Shown: positions 24,207-32,247, counted from the first letter of the stretch. The stretch: DNA of 64,000 nucleotides from Streptomyces albireticuli (GCF_021228125.1 NZ_JAJQQS010000005.1:124001-188000); one strand, 5' to 3'. Notes: a model not told the origin generated them from the letters alone. Translations and numbers: made by a program.

Positions 24207-24966
24207 CGGACCCGGGTGACTCCGCTTCACCGAAGGCCGCGTCCGGCTCACCGGGGGACCCCGGTGGCCCGGGAGCGGCCTTCGCCCGTCCCCGTCTCCT
24301 CCGCCTCCTCCGCAGGGCTTCCTCGGCGCGGGTGAGGTCCCACGTCGGCAGCCCGTACGAGAGCGGGCGGCCGCAGGCCAGGCCGATGGTCACGGAAACC
24401 GCGTGGCCGATGTCGGTGTACGTGCCGCCGGTGCACAGCGGGACGGCGAAGAAGGCCACCAGGCTCGCGGAGTAGCCCCACCGCCAGGGGCGCGGCACCC
24501 GGTAGGTGAGGACGCCGGCCGCCGCGGCGAGCCCGTAGGAGACGCCTATGTCGACCACGTGTTTCATCGAGCGCGGTAGCGAGTGGTCCTGGATGGCCAG
24601 CATGACGATGTCCTGGCTGATGAGCGTGGCCGCGACGTGCGCGACGGCGACGACGAACAGCCAGCGCAGGGTGCCGATCCAGCGTTCGACATTGGCGTGG
24701 ACGAGCTCGAAGAGCCCGGCGTAGAGCAGGAACGAGGACGGGTTCTCGATCCAGAAGCCGCTGATCAGCAGGGACTCGATCGGCTGCTTGTTCAGCTGGT
24801 GGATGTTGCTGCTGGTGCGGTGCAGGAGGAAGGTCTCCAGGTCCTGGCTGGCCGCGGCGACGACCAGGCTGGTCACCCCGATGATCAGCAGCCAGATGTG
24901 GGTGCCGGGAGAGGTCCGGACCCAGGAGCTCACGGCGGAGCGCAGGCGTGCGACGTCTGCCTTCAC
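24148..24966 (-). CDS. Rhomboid-like integral membrane protein
   Basis: I take the GTG at 24966 (VKADVARLRSAV, 272 residues). The longer frame to 25059 would overlap the divergent GntR gene. A TACCGT hexamer 7 nt upstream suggests a leaderless transcript. Six hydrophobic segments are visible, starting with GTHIWLLIIGVTSLVVAAAS. IDIGVSYG-like sequence (VVDIGVSYGLAAAAGVL) and DIGHAVSVTIGLACG recall the GxSxG Ser and the His helix of rhomboid proteases, so it may be an intramembrane protease or a pseudo-protease of the rhomboid-like family. The tail is strongly basic (RRRRRRRGRAK). Convergent with the HAD phosphatase gene, with a 59-bp overlap. Confidence 0.72.
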   Translation of the reverse strand: MKADVARLRSAVSSWVRTSPGTHIWLLIIGVTSLVVAAASQDLETFLLHRTSSNIHQLNKQPIESLLISGFWIENPSSFLLYAGLFELVHANVERWIGTLRWLFVVAVAHVAATLISQDIVMLAIQDHSLPRSMKHVVDIGVSYGLAAAAGVLTYRVPRPWRWGYSASLVAFFAVPLCTGGTYTDIGHAVSVTIGLACGRPLSYGLPTWDLTRAEEALRRRRRRRGRAKAAPGPPGSPGEPDAAFGEAESPGSVRRTDAQGRPRSRRPRSTR

Positions 24967-25005
24967 CCTTACGACGGTAGCCTCGGCCGGATCCGGACGC
25001 AGTTG

Positions 25006-25011
25006 TAGGAT
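25006..25011 (+). promoter_or_regulatory. -10 box upstream of the GntR gene
   Basis: TAGGAT, a good Streptomyces -10 hexamer, lies about 42 bp upstream of the GntR ATG and 40 bp from the divergent rhomboid-like start. No clear -35 is seen. Confidence 0.4.
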
Positions 25012-25052
25012 GACTGGGCAACCGGGAGAATCGGGCTTCGGAGGAACACGGA

Positions 25053-25763
25053 ATGGCACTGCGGGCGGCGGGGCGGCAGTCCCTCGTGGACACCGTCGTG
25101 GATCAGCTGCGCGCCCAGGTCGGCGCCGGTGAGTGGCGGGTCGGCGAGCGCATCCCGACCGAGCACGCGCTCGCGGAGCAGCTCCAGGTCGGGCGGAACA
25201 CGGTCCGCGAGGCCGTAAGGGTGCTCGTCCACGCCGGAATGCTCCGTTCGAGGCAGGGCGAGGGCACCTTCGTCGTCTCCATGGCCGACCCGGCCGAGAT
25301 CATGCGCGGAGTGCAGCGCGCCGGTGTGCGGGACGTCCTGGAGCTGCGCATCGCCCTGGAGGTCGAGGCCGCGCGGCTCGCGGCGGTGCGCCACGAGCCC
25401 GCCGACCTGGAGCGGATGCGGGCGGCCCTGGACGCCCAGACGGCCTTCGAGGACCCCGAGGGCCAGCCGGACTCCGGCAGCCTGGAGCTCTACGCGGACC
25501 ACGACGTCGCCTTCCACCGGGCGGTCGTGGAGGCCGCCCACAACAGCGCGCTGACCGCGACGTACGGCTGGTTCAGCAGCTCGGTGCGCGAGGCGCTCGT
25601 CACCGCGCTCGGCGACCGCGAGATGCCGCGCATCGTCCACGGCGACCACCACGACCTGATGACCGCCATCGCCTCCGGCGACCCCGAGGCGGCCGCGCGG
25701 GCCGCCCGGCTGCTGCTCGAACGGCCCAAGCGGGCCGTGGAGTCCCTGCTCCCGGAAAGCTGA
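25053..25763 (+). CDS. GntR-family regulator, FadR/FCD subfamily
   Basis: The 236-residue protein has an N-terminal winged HTH (about 10-75) containing RIPTEHALAEQLQVGRNTVR and the wing GMLRSRQGEGTFV. The C-terminal all-helical FCD ligand-binding domain follows (about 90-225). Metal-binding residues of FCD proteins can be picked out in YADHDVAFHRAVVEAAHN and HGDHHDLMTA. ATG follows a strong GGAGGAAC site. It is 47 bp upstream of an MFS transporter gene on the same strand, so it most likely represses that exporter in response to a small organic acid or the transported compound. The effector is unknown. Confidence 0.9.
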   Translation: MALRAAGRQSLVDTVVDQLRAQVGAGEWRVGERIPTEHALAEQLQVGRNTVREAVRVLVHAGMLRSRQGEGTFVVSMADPAEIMRGVQRAGVRDVLELRIALEVEAARLAAVRHEPADLERMRAALDAQTAFEDPEGQPDSGSLELYADHDVAFHRAVVEAAHNSALTATYGWFSSSVREALVTALGDREMPRIVHGDHHDLMTAIASGDPEAAARAARLLLERPKRAVESLLPES

Positions 25764-25810
25764 CCCGCCGCCCCTCCCATCGTTCCCGCACCCCTTTGGA
25801 GAGATCACCC

Positions 25811-27079
25811 ATGTCGGAGCCGAGGCCCCAAGCACCACTGATCGACGCGGAGGAGGACCTGGCGCCCGCGCCCGCCGTGGCGGCCGCGCGGCGGCGGCTG
25901 CGCGCCCACCCCGCGCTGGTGCTCCTCGGCATCGTGCTGGCCTCGCTCAACATGCGGGCGGCGCTGGCCGGGGTGTCGCCGCTGGTCGGCGAGATCGGCG
26001 ACCACTTCCACCTGGCCGCCACCGCGAGCAGCCTGGTGACGACCATCCCCCTCGTCTTCATGGGGCTCGGCTCGATCGTCGCGCCCAAGCTGGCCCGCCG
26101 CTGGGGCACCGAGGCCGTGCTGTGCGGCGCGCTCGTCCTGCTGTGCGGCGGCATCCTGCTGCGCGTGGCGCCGCCCGTCGTCGCGCTGTTCGCCGGCTGC
26201 GCGCTCGTCGGCACGGCGATAGCCCTGCTGAACGTCCTGATGCCGGGCCTGATCAAGCGGGACTTCCCCGAGCGGGCCGCGAGCATGACCGCCCTGTACT
26301 CCACCGCGATGATCCTCGGCGCCACCGTCTCGGCGGCCTCCGCCGTGCCGCTGGAGGAGGCCCTGGGCGGCTGGCAGGGGTCCCTGGTCTCCTGGGCACT
26401 GCTCGCGGCCGTCGCCGCCGCCGTCTGGCTGCCCCAGGCGCTCCTGGCGCGCCGGGGCACCCACCACGGCGAGGCCGCGGCCACGGAGCGCCGTACCGGA
26501 GCGCCGGAGCGCGGGCTGCTGCGCACCCCGCTCGCCTGGCAGGTCACGCTGTTCATGGGCGTGCAGTCGCTGATCGCGTACGTGTGCATCGCCTGGATGC
26601 CGACGATCTTCACCGACGGCGGCATGAGCAAGAGCGAGGCGGGCCTCGTCTACTCCTTCTACACGCTGGTGCAGATGGCCGGCTCGTTCGTCGTGCCGCT
26701 CCTGGCCGGGCGGCTGCGCGACCAGCGGCTGCTGGCGGTCGGCGTCGTGGCGCTGATGGCGGCGGGCGTCACCGGCCTGCTCGTCGCGCCCGTGGCCGGC
26801 GCCTGGCTCTGGGCGACCCTGATGGGCGTCGCGCAGGGCGGCACGCTGGGGCTCGCGCTGACGATGATGGTGCTGCGCACACGGGACTCCCACACGGCGG
26901 CCCGGCTCTCGGGCATGGCGCAGACCTGGGGCTATCTGGTGGCGTCCGTCGGCCCGTTCGCGCTCGGCGCGGTGCACCAGGCCACGGACGGCTGGACGCT
27001 GCCGGTGGCGCTGCTCCTCGTCGCCTGCGCGAGCCTGGTACTGCTGGGTCTGGGCGCCGGGCGCGATCGGCGGATCTGA
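25811..27079 (+). CDS. MFS transporter, CynX/NimT family
   Basis: The 422-residue, 12-helix permease starts at ATG 25811 after TTTGGAGAGATCACCC. The family signature LGIVLASLNMRAALAGVSPLVGEI lies in helix 1. Other conserved pieces are PKLARRWGTE in the loop between helices 2 and 3, GTAIALLNVLMPGLIKRDFP and YVCIAWMPTIF. CynX/NimT members export cyanate, nitroimidazoles or similar small compounds in exchange for protons. It is probably controlled by the GntR regulator encoded just upstream and transcribed with it. No terminator is obvious before the hairpin region at 27204. Confidence 0.9.
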   Translation: MSEPRPQAPLIDAEEDLAPAPAVAAARRRLRAHPALVLLGIVLASLNMRAALAGVSPLVGEIGDHFHLAATASSLVTTIPLVFMGLGSIVAPKLARRWGTEAVLCGALVLLCGGILLRVAPPVVALFAGCALVGTAIALLNVLMPGLIKRDFPERAASMTALYSTAMILGATVSAASAVPLEEALGGWQGSLVSWALLAAVAAAVWLPQALLARRGTHHGEAAATERRTGAPERGLLRTPLAWQVTLFMGVQSLIAYVCIAWMPTIFTDGGMSKSEAGLVYSFYTLVQMAGSFVVPLLAGRLRDQRLLAVGVVALMAAGVTGLLVAPVAGAWLWATLMGVAQGGTLGLALTMMVLRTRDSHTAARLSGMAQTWGYLVASVGPFALGAVHQATDGWTLPVALLLVACASLVLLGLGAGRDRRI

Positions 27080-27203
27080 GACGTTGAGGTGACGGGAGGC
27101 TCCTTCCGGGGCCTCCCGAGCCGGCCCCGGCCCCGCCGGTCCCGTACGCCGCTCCCGTCGCGGGGGCCCGGCGCCCGGAGCCGCCCGGCGGTCCCGGCCG
27201 GTC

Positions 27204-27236
27204 GCTGGGGAACCGTCGTGGTTCCCCAGCGGAACC
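27204..27236 (+). promoter_or_regulatory. Two mutually exclusive hairpins upstream of a kinase gene
   Basis: GCTGGGGAACC (27204-27214) pairs perfectly with GGTTCCCCAGC (27220-27230) around GTCGT. The right arm can instead pair as GGTTCC (27220-27225) with GGAACC (27231-27236). A third GGAACC, again followed by GTCGT, lies at 27242. The element ends about 30 bp before the APH(6)-like ATG and could be an attenuator, or simply a terminator for the MFS gene. Confidence 0.5.
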
Positions 27237-27268
27237 ACCGTGGAACCGTCGTGAGGAGTCCGTCCGCC

Positions 27269-28219
27269 ATGCACGTGCCTTCCCGCATCACCGTCCCCAC
27301 CACACTCGCCGCGTACCACGACGAGTTCGACGGGGAGGCGGGCCGCGCCTGGATCGCCGCCCTGCCGGACCTGGCCGCGGAGTTCCTCGACCGCTGGCGG
27401 CTCCGGCTCGACGGCCCCTCCTCGCACGGCTTCGTCGCGCTCGTCCTGCCCGTCCTGCGCGAGGACGGCACCCGGGCCGCGCTCAAGCTCCAGCCCGTCA
27501 CCGACGAGAGCGTGGGCGAGCCCGTCGCCCTGCGCGCGTGGGGCGGCGACGGCGCGGTGGCCATGCTCGACCACGACACGGCCTCGGGCACGATGCTCCT
27601 GGAGCGGCTGGACGCGAACCGCTCGCTGCTGGCCGTGGAGGACCACGAAGCGTCCCTGCGCCTCCTTACGGAGCTCCTCGCGCGGCTCCTGACGACCCCG
27701 GCCCCCGCGGGCCTGCGCTCGCTCGCGGACATCGCGGGCGCGATGCTCGCCGACACCCCCGACGCCCTCCCGTACGTCACCGACACCGCCGACCGGCGCG
27801 TCGTCGCGCGCTGCGCCGAGGCCGTAAGGGAAGTGATCGCCGAACCGGGCGACCGTCTGCTGCACTGGGACCTGCACTACGAGAACGTCCTGGCCCCCCT
27901 GCCCGGCGCGGCGCGCGAGCCCTGGCTGGCCATCGACCCCAAACCCCTGGTCGGCGACCCCGGCTTCGAACTCCTCCCCGCCCTCCGCGACCGCTGGGAC
28001 GACGTCACGGCCACGGGCGACGTGGAACGAGCGGTCCTCCGCCGCTTCGACCTGATGACCGACGTCCTCTCCCTCGACCGCGCCCGCGCCGCCCGCTGGA
28101 CACTGGGCCGGGTCCTCCAGAACTCCCTGTGGGAGGTGGAGGACACGGAGGACGGCGAGAAGGTCACGCTGGAACCGGAACAGACGGCCATAGCGCGAAT
28201 TCTGGAGGCCCGGCTGTAG
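27269..28219 (+). CDS. APH(6)/hydroxyurea-kinase-like phosphotransferase
   Basis: The 316-residue protein starts at ATG 27269 behind GTGAGGAGTC. The kinase fold is seen in ALKLQPV (ATP-binding Lys), the Brenner motif LLHWDLHYENVLA (about 196-208, catalytic Asp) and the metal-binding AIDPKPLVGDPGFELLPAL. These match the family of streptomycin 6-phosphotransferases and hydroxyurea kinases rather than APH(3'). Such enzymes inactivate antibiotics by phosphorylation, but many chromosomal Streptomyces copies have no known resistance role. It stands alone between an MFS gene and a strong terminator. The substrate is not predictable. Confidence 0.85.
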   Translation: MHVPSRITVPTTLAAYHDEFDGEAGRAWIAALPDLAAEFLDRWRLRLDGPSSHGFVALVLPVLREDGTRAALKLQPVTDESVGEPVALRAWGGDGAVAMLDHDTASGTMLLERLDANRSLLAVEDHEASLRLLTELLARLLTTPAPAGLRSLADIAGAMLADTPDALPYVTDTADRRVVARCAEAVREVIAEPGDRLLHWDLHYENVLAPLPGAAREPWLAIDPKPLVGDPGFELLPALRDRWDDVTATGDVERAVLRRFDLMTDVLSLDRARAARWTLGRVLQNSLWEVEDTEDGEKVTLEPEQTAIARILEARL

Positions 28220-28225
28220 GCCGTG

Positions 28226-28269
28226 GTCGGGTAAGGGGCGGGCTCCATGGAGCCCGCCCCTTACCCGAC
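28226..28269. terminator. Bidirectional terminator, perfect 44-bp palindrome
   Basis: Uninterrupted 22-bp arms are centred on CCATGG. The outer ends read GTCGGGTAAGG and CCTTACCCGAC. It starts 7 bp after the kinase stop and lies 27 bp beyond the stop of the converging ABC permease gene. It should form an exceptionally stable stem in either transcript. Confidence 0.85.
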
Positions 28270-28295
28270 ACCCGCCGCGCGGGAGGAACCGTCCG

Positions 28296-29015
28296 TCACT
28301 CCTCCCCGGCCAAGGTCAGCGTGCGGAGTTTCTGACCCGCGTACCAGGTCGCCAGGGTGGTGACGCCGATGAGGAGGACGAGGGCCAGGGGGAGGCCGAC
28401 GTCCGAGGTGATGGCGCCTTCGGCGCCGATCTTCTGGGCGAGGGCCAGGGACCACTGCTGGACGCTCAGGGTGCGGGCGCCGGAGATGAGGCTGCCGAAG
28501 AGGGTCTCCCAGACCAGGGCGTAGACGAGGCCGGCGACGACGGCGTGCCGGGTGACGGTGCCCAGGAGGAGGAAGATCGCGCTGTAGGCGACGGAGGCCA
28601 CGGCGGCGGCCACGGCGTAGGCGACGGCGATCTGCTGGCTGTTGCCGTTGAGGATGAAGCCCGCGATCAGGGTGGGGACCGCGGAGAAGGCCGCGGTGAC
28701 GCCGACGGCGACGACCAGCTTGGTGAAGATGATCGTGGGGCGCTTGACGGGCTTGGAGAGGAGATAGACCACCGAGCCGTCGTCGATCTCCGGCCCGATC
28801 GCGCCCGTACCGGCGACGACCCCGATGAGCGGCACCATCGTGGCGAGCGCGAAGCCGCCCAGGACGTTCGCGGCGGTGTCGTCGTCGGCGCCGGTCAGGA
28901 CGCGGATGACGACCGAGATGACGAGCAGGAGGGCGGGCAGCGCGAAGAGGATGAAGGCGCGGCGGCGGCCGAGGAGTCCCCGGTAGGTCAGCCGGGCGAC
29001 GGTGCGGTTGTACAT
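28296..29015 (-). CDS. ABC-2 type permease (second pair)
   Basis: The 239-residue membrane protein has six predicted helices: ALPALLLVISVVIRVL, then GGFALATMVPLIGVVAGTGAIG, VAVGVTAAFSAVPTLIAGFIL and further C-terminal ones. The loop GPEIDDGSVVYLLSKPVKR is characteristic of ABC-2 permeases of the NosY/YhaP kind. ATG at 29015 follows AAAGGAGCC, 17 bp after the ATPase stop. It pairs with the ATPase at 29033-29944. The substrate is unknown. Such pairs export antibiotics, lipids or peptides, or act in membrane stress. It is the last gene of a four-gene leftward operon. Confidence 0.85.
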   Translation of the reverse strand: MYNRTVARLTYRGLLGRRRAFILFALPALLLVISVVIRVLTGADDDTAANVLGGFALATMVPLIGVVAGTGAIGPEIDDGSVVYLLSKPVKRPTIIFTKLVVAVGVTAAFSAVPTLIAGFILNGNSQQIAVAYAVAAAVASVAYSAIFLLLGTVTRHAVVAGLVYALVWETLFGSLISGARTLSVQQWSLALAQKIGAEGAITSDVGLPLALVLLIGVTTLATWYAGQKLRTLTLAGEE

Positions 29016-29032
29016 GGCGCTCCAGGCTCCTT

Positions 29033-29944
29033 TCAGGCCGTGACGAGGTAGGAGAAGACCGATTCCAGGGACTCGTCGGAGGGCGAGACCGTCAGGAGCC
29101 GGATGCCGTGCGCGCGGGCGACGCGCGGCAGCAGGGTGGTGAAGCGGCCGAAGTCGACGGCCTGGACGCGCAGGGCGCCCTCCTTGAGGTCGACCTCGAT
29201 ACCGGCCGTGGAGGGGTCGGCGATGAGGGCGGCGGCGAGGGCCCGGTCGTCGCTGGAGCGCACGAGGTAGCGGTGCGGGCGGTCCGTCATCAGGCGGCGG
29301 ATCTTGCGGAAGTCGCCGGAGGCGGCGTGCCGGCCCGCGACCACGACCTCGATGTGGGCGGCGAGCTGCTCGACCTCTTCGAGGATGTGCGAGGAGAACA
29401 GCACCGTACGGCCCTCCGCGCCCATGCGCCGCAGCAGTTCCATCAGCTGCATCCGCTGGCGCGGGTCCATGCCGTTGAAGGGCTCGTCGAGGAGGAGCAC
29501 GGACGGCTGGTGGACCAGGGCGGAGGCCATCTTCACGCGCTGGCGCATGCCCTTGCTGTACGTCGCGATCTTGCGGTCCTGCGCGTACTCCATCTCGACC
29601 GTGGCGAGGGCGTGCTGCGCCTCCTTCGCGCCCAGGCCGTGGAGTTCGGCGTTGGCGCGGACGAACTCCTGGCCGGTGAGGAAGTCGTACATCGCCTCGC
29701 GCTCGGGGACGATCCCGATGTGGCGGTAGACGCCCTCGTTGCGCCAGATCGTCGCGCCGTCGAGGGTGACCGTGCCGGTGGAGGGGGCGAGGAAGCCGCC
29801 CATCATGTTGATGAGGGTGGACTTCCCGGCGCCGTTGGGACCGAGGAGGCCGGTGACACCGGGGCCGACGGTCATGGAGACGTCGTTGACGGCGACGACG
29901 TTGCCGAACCAGCGGGAGACGTTGTCGATGCGGACAGTACTCAT
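29033..29944 (-). CDS. ABC transporter ATP-binding protein (second pair)
   Basis: The 303-residue ATPase has Walker A LLGPNGAGKSTLIN, Q-loop near IGIVPEREAMYD, signature YSKGMRQRVKMASAL and Walker B VLLLDEPFNGMDPRQR with the H-loop FSSHILEEVE. The C-terminal 80 residues form the DUF4162-like tail of drug/ABC-2 ATPases. Start is the ATG at 29944 (MSTVRIDNVSRWFGN). A longer in-frame start at 30010 lies within the duplicated leader described below. A short 18-codon frame just upstream ends in an ATGA overlap with this start. It energises the permease encoded immediately downstream. Confidence 0.88.
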   Translation of the reverse strand: MSTVRIDNVSRWFGNVVAVNDVSMTVGPGVTGLLGPNGAGKSTLINMMGGFLAPSTGTVTLDGATIWRNEGVYRHIGIVPEREAMYDFLTGQEFVRANAELHGLGAKEAQHALATVEMEYAQDRKIATYSKGMRQRVKMASALVHQPSVLLLDEPFNGMDPRQRMQLMELLRRMGAEGRTVLFSSHILEEVEQLAAHIEVVVAGRHAASGDFRKIRRLMTDRPHRYLVRSSDDRALAAALIADPSTAGIEVDLKEGALRVQAVDFGRFTTLLPRVARAHGIRLLTVSPSDESLESVFSYLVTA

Positions 29945-30047
29945 GGGCGCAGCCCATTCCTTGAGGGGTGGCGTGCGGGCGACGGGAGGGCGCTCATGGG
30001 CGCGGCCCATTTCCCTGAGGGGTGACGGTCGGGCGACGGGAAGGCGG
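29942..30047 (-). repeat. 53-bp imperfect tandem duplication spanning a gene start
   Basis: Two adjacent 53-bp copies (29942-29994 and 29995-30047) share CATGGGCGC, CCCATT, GAGGGGTG and GGGCGACGGGA segments. The downstream copy on the minus strand contains the real ATPase start. The upstream copy carries a duplicate ATG (29997) in another frame, which opens an 18-codon frame (MSALPSPARHPSRNGLRP). This frame stops at 29941 and overlaps the real start as ATGA. The duplication exactly fills the gap between permease stop and ATPase start. Confidence 0.8.
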
Positions 30048-30944
30048 TCACAGCCCGGCCTTTCGGTAGCGGCGCATCAGCAGCCCGAACGATCCGGCGA
30101 TCACGGCGAGCAGCACGAGGACGTAGACGACCCCGGTGCCGGTGCCCGGGCCGTGGCCGCCGGGGAAGGCGGACGTGGCGGAGAGGAACGCCGTCTGGAC
30201 GCCGTCGATCAAGGTGATCGGCGAGAACAGGCCGAGCCAGCTGATCGCGTCCGTGTTGTCGCGGGCGAGGGCGATGCCCTGGACGGTCGACACCGCGCCG
30301 TAGGAGATCGTCAGCACCGCGATGACCGCGGCGACGCCGAAGCCGCGGCGCGGGGTGAGCGCGGCGACCACCAGGCCGAGACCGGCGAAGAGGAGGGAGA
30401 GCAGGGCCACGGAGACCAGTCCTTGCGCGAAGCCCTTCGTCTGGTCGGCGAAGTCCAGCTTGGCGAGCAGGGCGCCCACGTACAGGATCAGCAGGGGCAC
30501 GGCGGTGAGCAGGAAGAGCGCCGAGGCCATCGCCGCGAACTTGGCCGCCACGTAGTCGACGCGCTCGATCGGGCGGGAGAAGTACAGCGGGACGGTCTTG
30601 AAGCGCAGGTCGCGGGAGACCGACTGCGGGGCCTGGGAGGCGAGGTAGAGGCCGATGACGGCCTGGAGGAGGATCGCGTAGCGCGTGTAGGCCACCGGCA
30701 GGTCGTTCATCTTCGTCGTCACGGCGACCGCCACCATGATGGCGGCGGGGACGCACATGACGCCGAGCAGGATCATCGGCAGGACCTTGGACTTCGCCGA
30801 CCGGCCGAGTCCGTACGCGCCGCGCAGGCTCTGCGAGAACAGCGAGCGGCGGGCGTAGGCGCGGCCGAGGCGGGCGCCGGAGTAGTTCCGGTAGCCGATG
30901 TTGTGGATGACGTCCTGGGCGGGCGCCGTGGTCTCAGGCGGCAT
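30048..30944 (-). CDS. ABC-2 type permease (first pair)
   Basis: The 298-residue protein has about six membrane helices and a long N-terminal cytosolic segment (residues 1-55, with IHNIGYRNYSGARLGR). The loop SVSRDLRFKTVPLYFSRPIER is typical of ABC-2 permeases that follow NodI/CcmA-like ATPases. The gene starts with ATG inside the 3' end of the upstream ATPase gene (11-bp overlap), so the pair is translationally coupled. It resembles the second permease in topology but not closely in sequence, suggesting an old duplication of an ATPase-permease module. The transported molecule cannot be inferred. Confidence 0.86.
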   Translation of the reverse strand: MPPETTAPAQDVIHNIGYRNYSGARLGRAYARRSLFSQSLRGAYGLGRSAKSKVLPMILLGVMCVPAAIMVAVAVTTKMNDLPVAYTRYAILLQAVIGLYLASQAPQSVSRDLRFKTVPLYFSRPIERVDYVAAKFAAMASALFLLTAVPLLILYVGALLAKLDFADQTKGFAQGLVSVALLSLLFAGLGLVVAALTPRRGFGVAAVIAVLTISYGAVSTVQGIALARDNTDAISWLGLFSPITLIDGVQTAFLSATSAFPGGHGPGTGTGVVYVLVLLAVIAGSFGLLMRRYRKAGL

Positions 30945-31995
30945 CGGGCGCGCCTCCGTTCTGCTCGTCGCGCTGGGCCGCGGCCGCCCACTGATGACCG
31001 GCGCCCCAGCCTCCGCCGGCCGGGTCCGCCGGGCCGGCCGGGGCGGTGGCGGCGGGGTCCTCGTCCCGGAAGACCTCCGCGATGCGGTGGCGGCGCTGCT
31101 CCATGCGGACCAGGCCGAGTCCGAGGTCCGTGACGGCGTCGCGGACCGTGTCGTAGGTGCTCTCGTCGAGGACGTCGACGAGGAGGACGCGGCCGGAGAC
31201 GGGCGCGCCGTCGGCGGTCCGGCCGGCCGGCCGGACCGTGAGGCCGGCCCCGGCGAGGGCCGCGAGGAGCGCGGCGGTGCCGTCGGGGCGGGCGTCCGAG
31301 TCGGTGACCTCCACGGCGAGGGAGCCCGTGGACTGGGTGAAGTCGTCCGTGGACGAGGACCGCAGCAGCTTGCCGCCGTCGATGACCACGACGTGATCGC
31401 AGGTGCGCTCCAGCTCGCCCAGCAGGTGCGAGGTGACCAGCACCGAGATGCCGAAGTCCGTGTGGACCCGCCGGATCAGGCCGAGCATCTCGTCGCGGCC
31501 GACCGGGTCGAGGCCGTTGGTGGGCTCGTCGAGCAGGACCAGCCGCGGGTCGTGGACGAGCGCCTGGGCCAGCTTGACCCGCTGCTTCATGCCGGTGGAG
31601 TAGCCGCCCATGGGGCGGTAGCGCTCCTCGTACAGACCCACGTGGCGCAGCGTGTCGGCGGTGCGCTCGCGCGCGGCCGTGGCCGGCAGGCCGGACATGC
31701 GGGCCATGTGGACGACGAACTCGGTCGCGGAGACGTCGGGCGGCAGGCAGTCGTGCTCGGGCATGTAGCCGACCCGCTCCCGGATGGCGGCGCCCTCGGT
31801 GGCGACGTCGAGGCCGAGCACGCTGGCGCGGCCCTCGGTGGCCGGGGAGAGCCCGAGCAGGATCTTGATCAGCGTGGACTTGCCGGCTCCGTTGGCACCC
31901 ACCAGGCCGGTCACGCCCGGCGTGATGTCGACGGACAGCCGGTCGAGCGCGGTCACCCGGGGGAACCGCTTGCTGAGGCTTTCGGTAGCGATCAC
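30934..31995 (-). CDS. ABC transporter ATP-binding protein (first pair)
   Basis: I use the GTG at 31995 (VIATESLSKRFPRVTALDRL), preceded by GAAGG at 7 nt, giving 353 residues. A GTG two codons earlier (32001) would suit a leaderless message from a TACCGT box. Motifs are Walker A LVGANGAGKSTLIK, signature YSTGMKQRVKLAQAL, Walker B LVLLDEPTNGLDPVGR and VLVTSHLLGELE. The C-terminus beyond residue 300 is a disordered Pro/Gly/Ala tail. It is the first gene of the four-gene operon ATPase-permease-ATPase-permease. Both modules may form one system or two exporters under shared control. Confidence 0.87.
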   Translation of the reverse strand: MIATESLSKRFPRVTALDRLSVDITPGVTGLVGANGAGKSTLIKILLGLSPATEGRASVLGLDVATEGAAIRERVGYMPEHDCLPPDVSATEFVVHMARMSGLPATAARERTADTLRHVGLYEERYRPMGGYSTGMKQRVKLAQALVHDPRLVLLDEPTNGLDPVGRDEMLGLIRRVHTDFGISVLVTSHLLGELERTCDHVVVIDGGKLLRSSSTDDFTQSTGSLAVEVTDSDARPDGTAALLAALAGAGLTVRPAGRTADGAPVSGRVLLVDVLDESTYDTVRDAVTDLGLGLVRMEQRRHRIAEVFRDEDPAATAPAGPADPAGGGWGAGHQWAAAAQRDEQNGGAPDAA

Positions 31996-32225
31996 AGTCA
32001 CGCCTTCGACGGTAGTGGCGCCTGCCACAGAGGGCGTCAGACCGGATGGCTGGATGTGCGTAGTCCTCAGGTCTGACGTCCCCGTAGGGGAGGAGGCCGG
32101 TGAGCGGGGGCGCCGGCGTGATCAACGGGGGCGGGGGCGCGGGGCGGGGGCGGCTCCGGTCCCCTCCCCGGGTTACCGAAAGTTATCCACAGGGCGTGCA
32201 CAAGTCTTGACGTAGCCGCGGAGCA

Positions 32226-32247
32226 TTGTCACATTCATCAGTGTCAA
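32226..32247 (+). promoter_or_regulatory. Candidate operator upstream of the M24 peptidase gene
   Basis: TTGTCAC (32226-32232) and GTGTCAA (32241-32247) form an imperfect inverted repeat with an 8-nt spacer. A TTGACG hexamer, possibly a -35, lies at 32207-32212. An isolated perfect DnaA box TTATCCACA occurs at 32183-32191 in the same 268-bp divergent spacer. The MerR regulator of the downstream operon is a candidate ligand. Confidence 0.35.
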
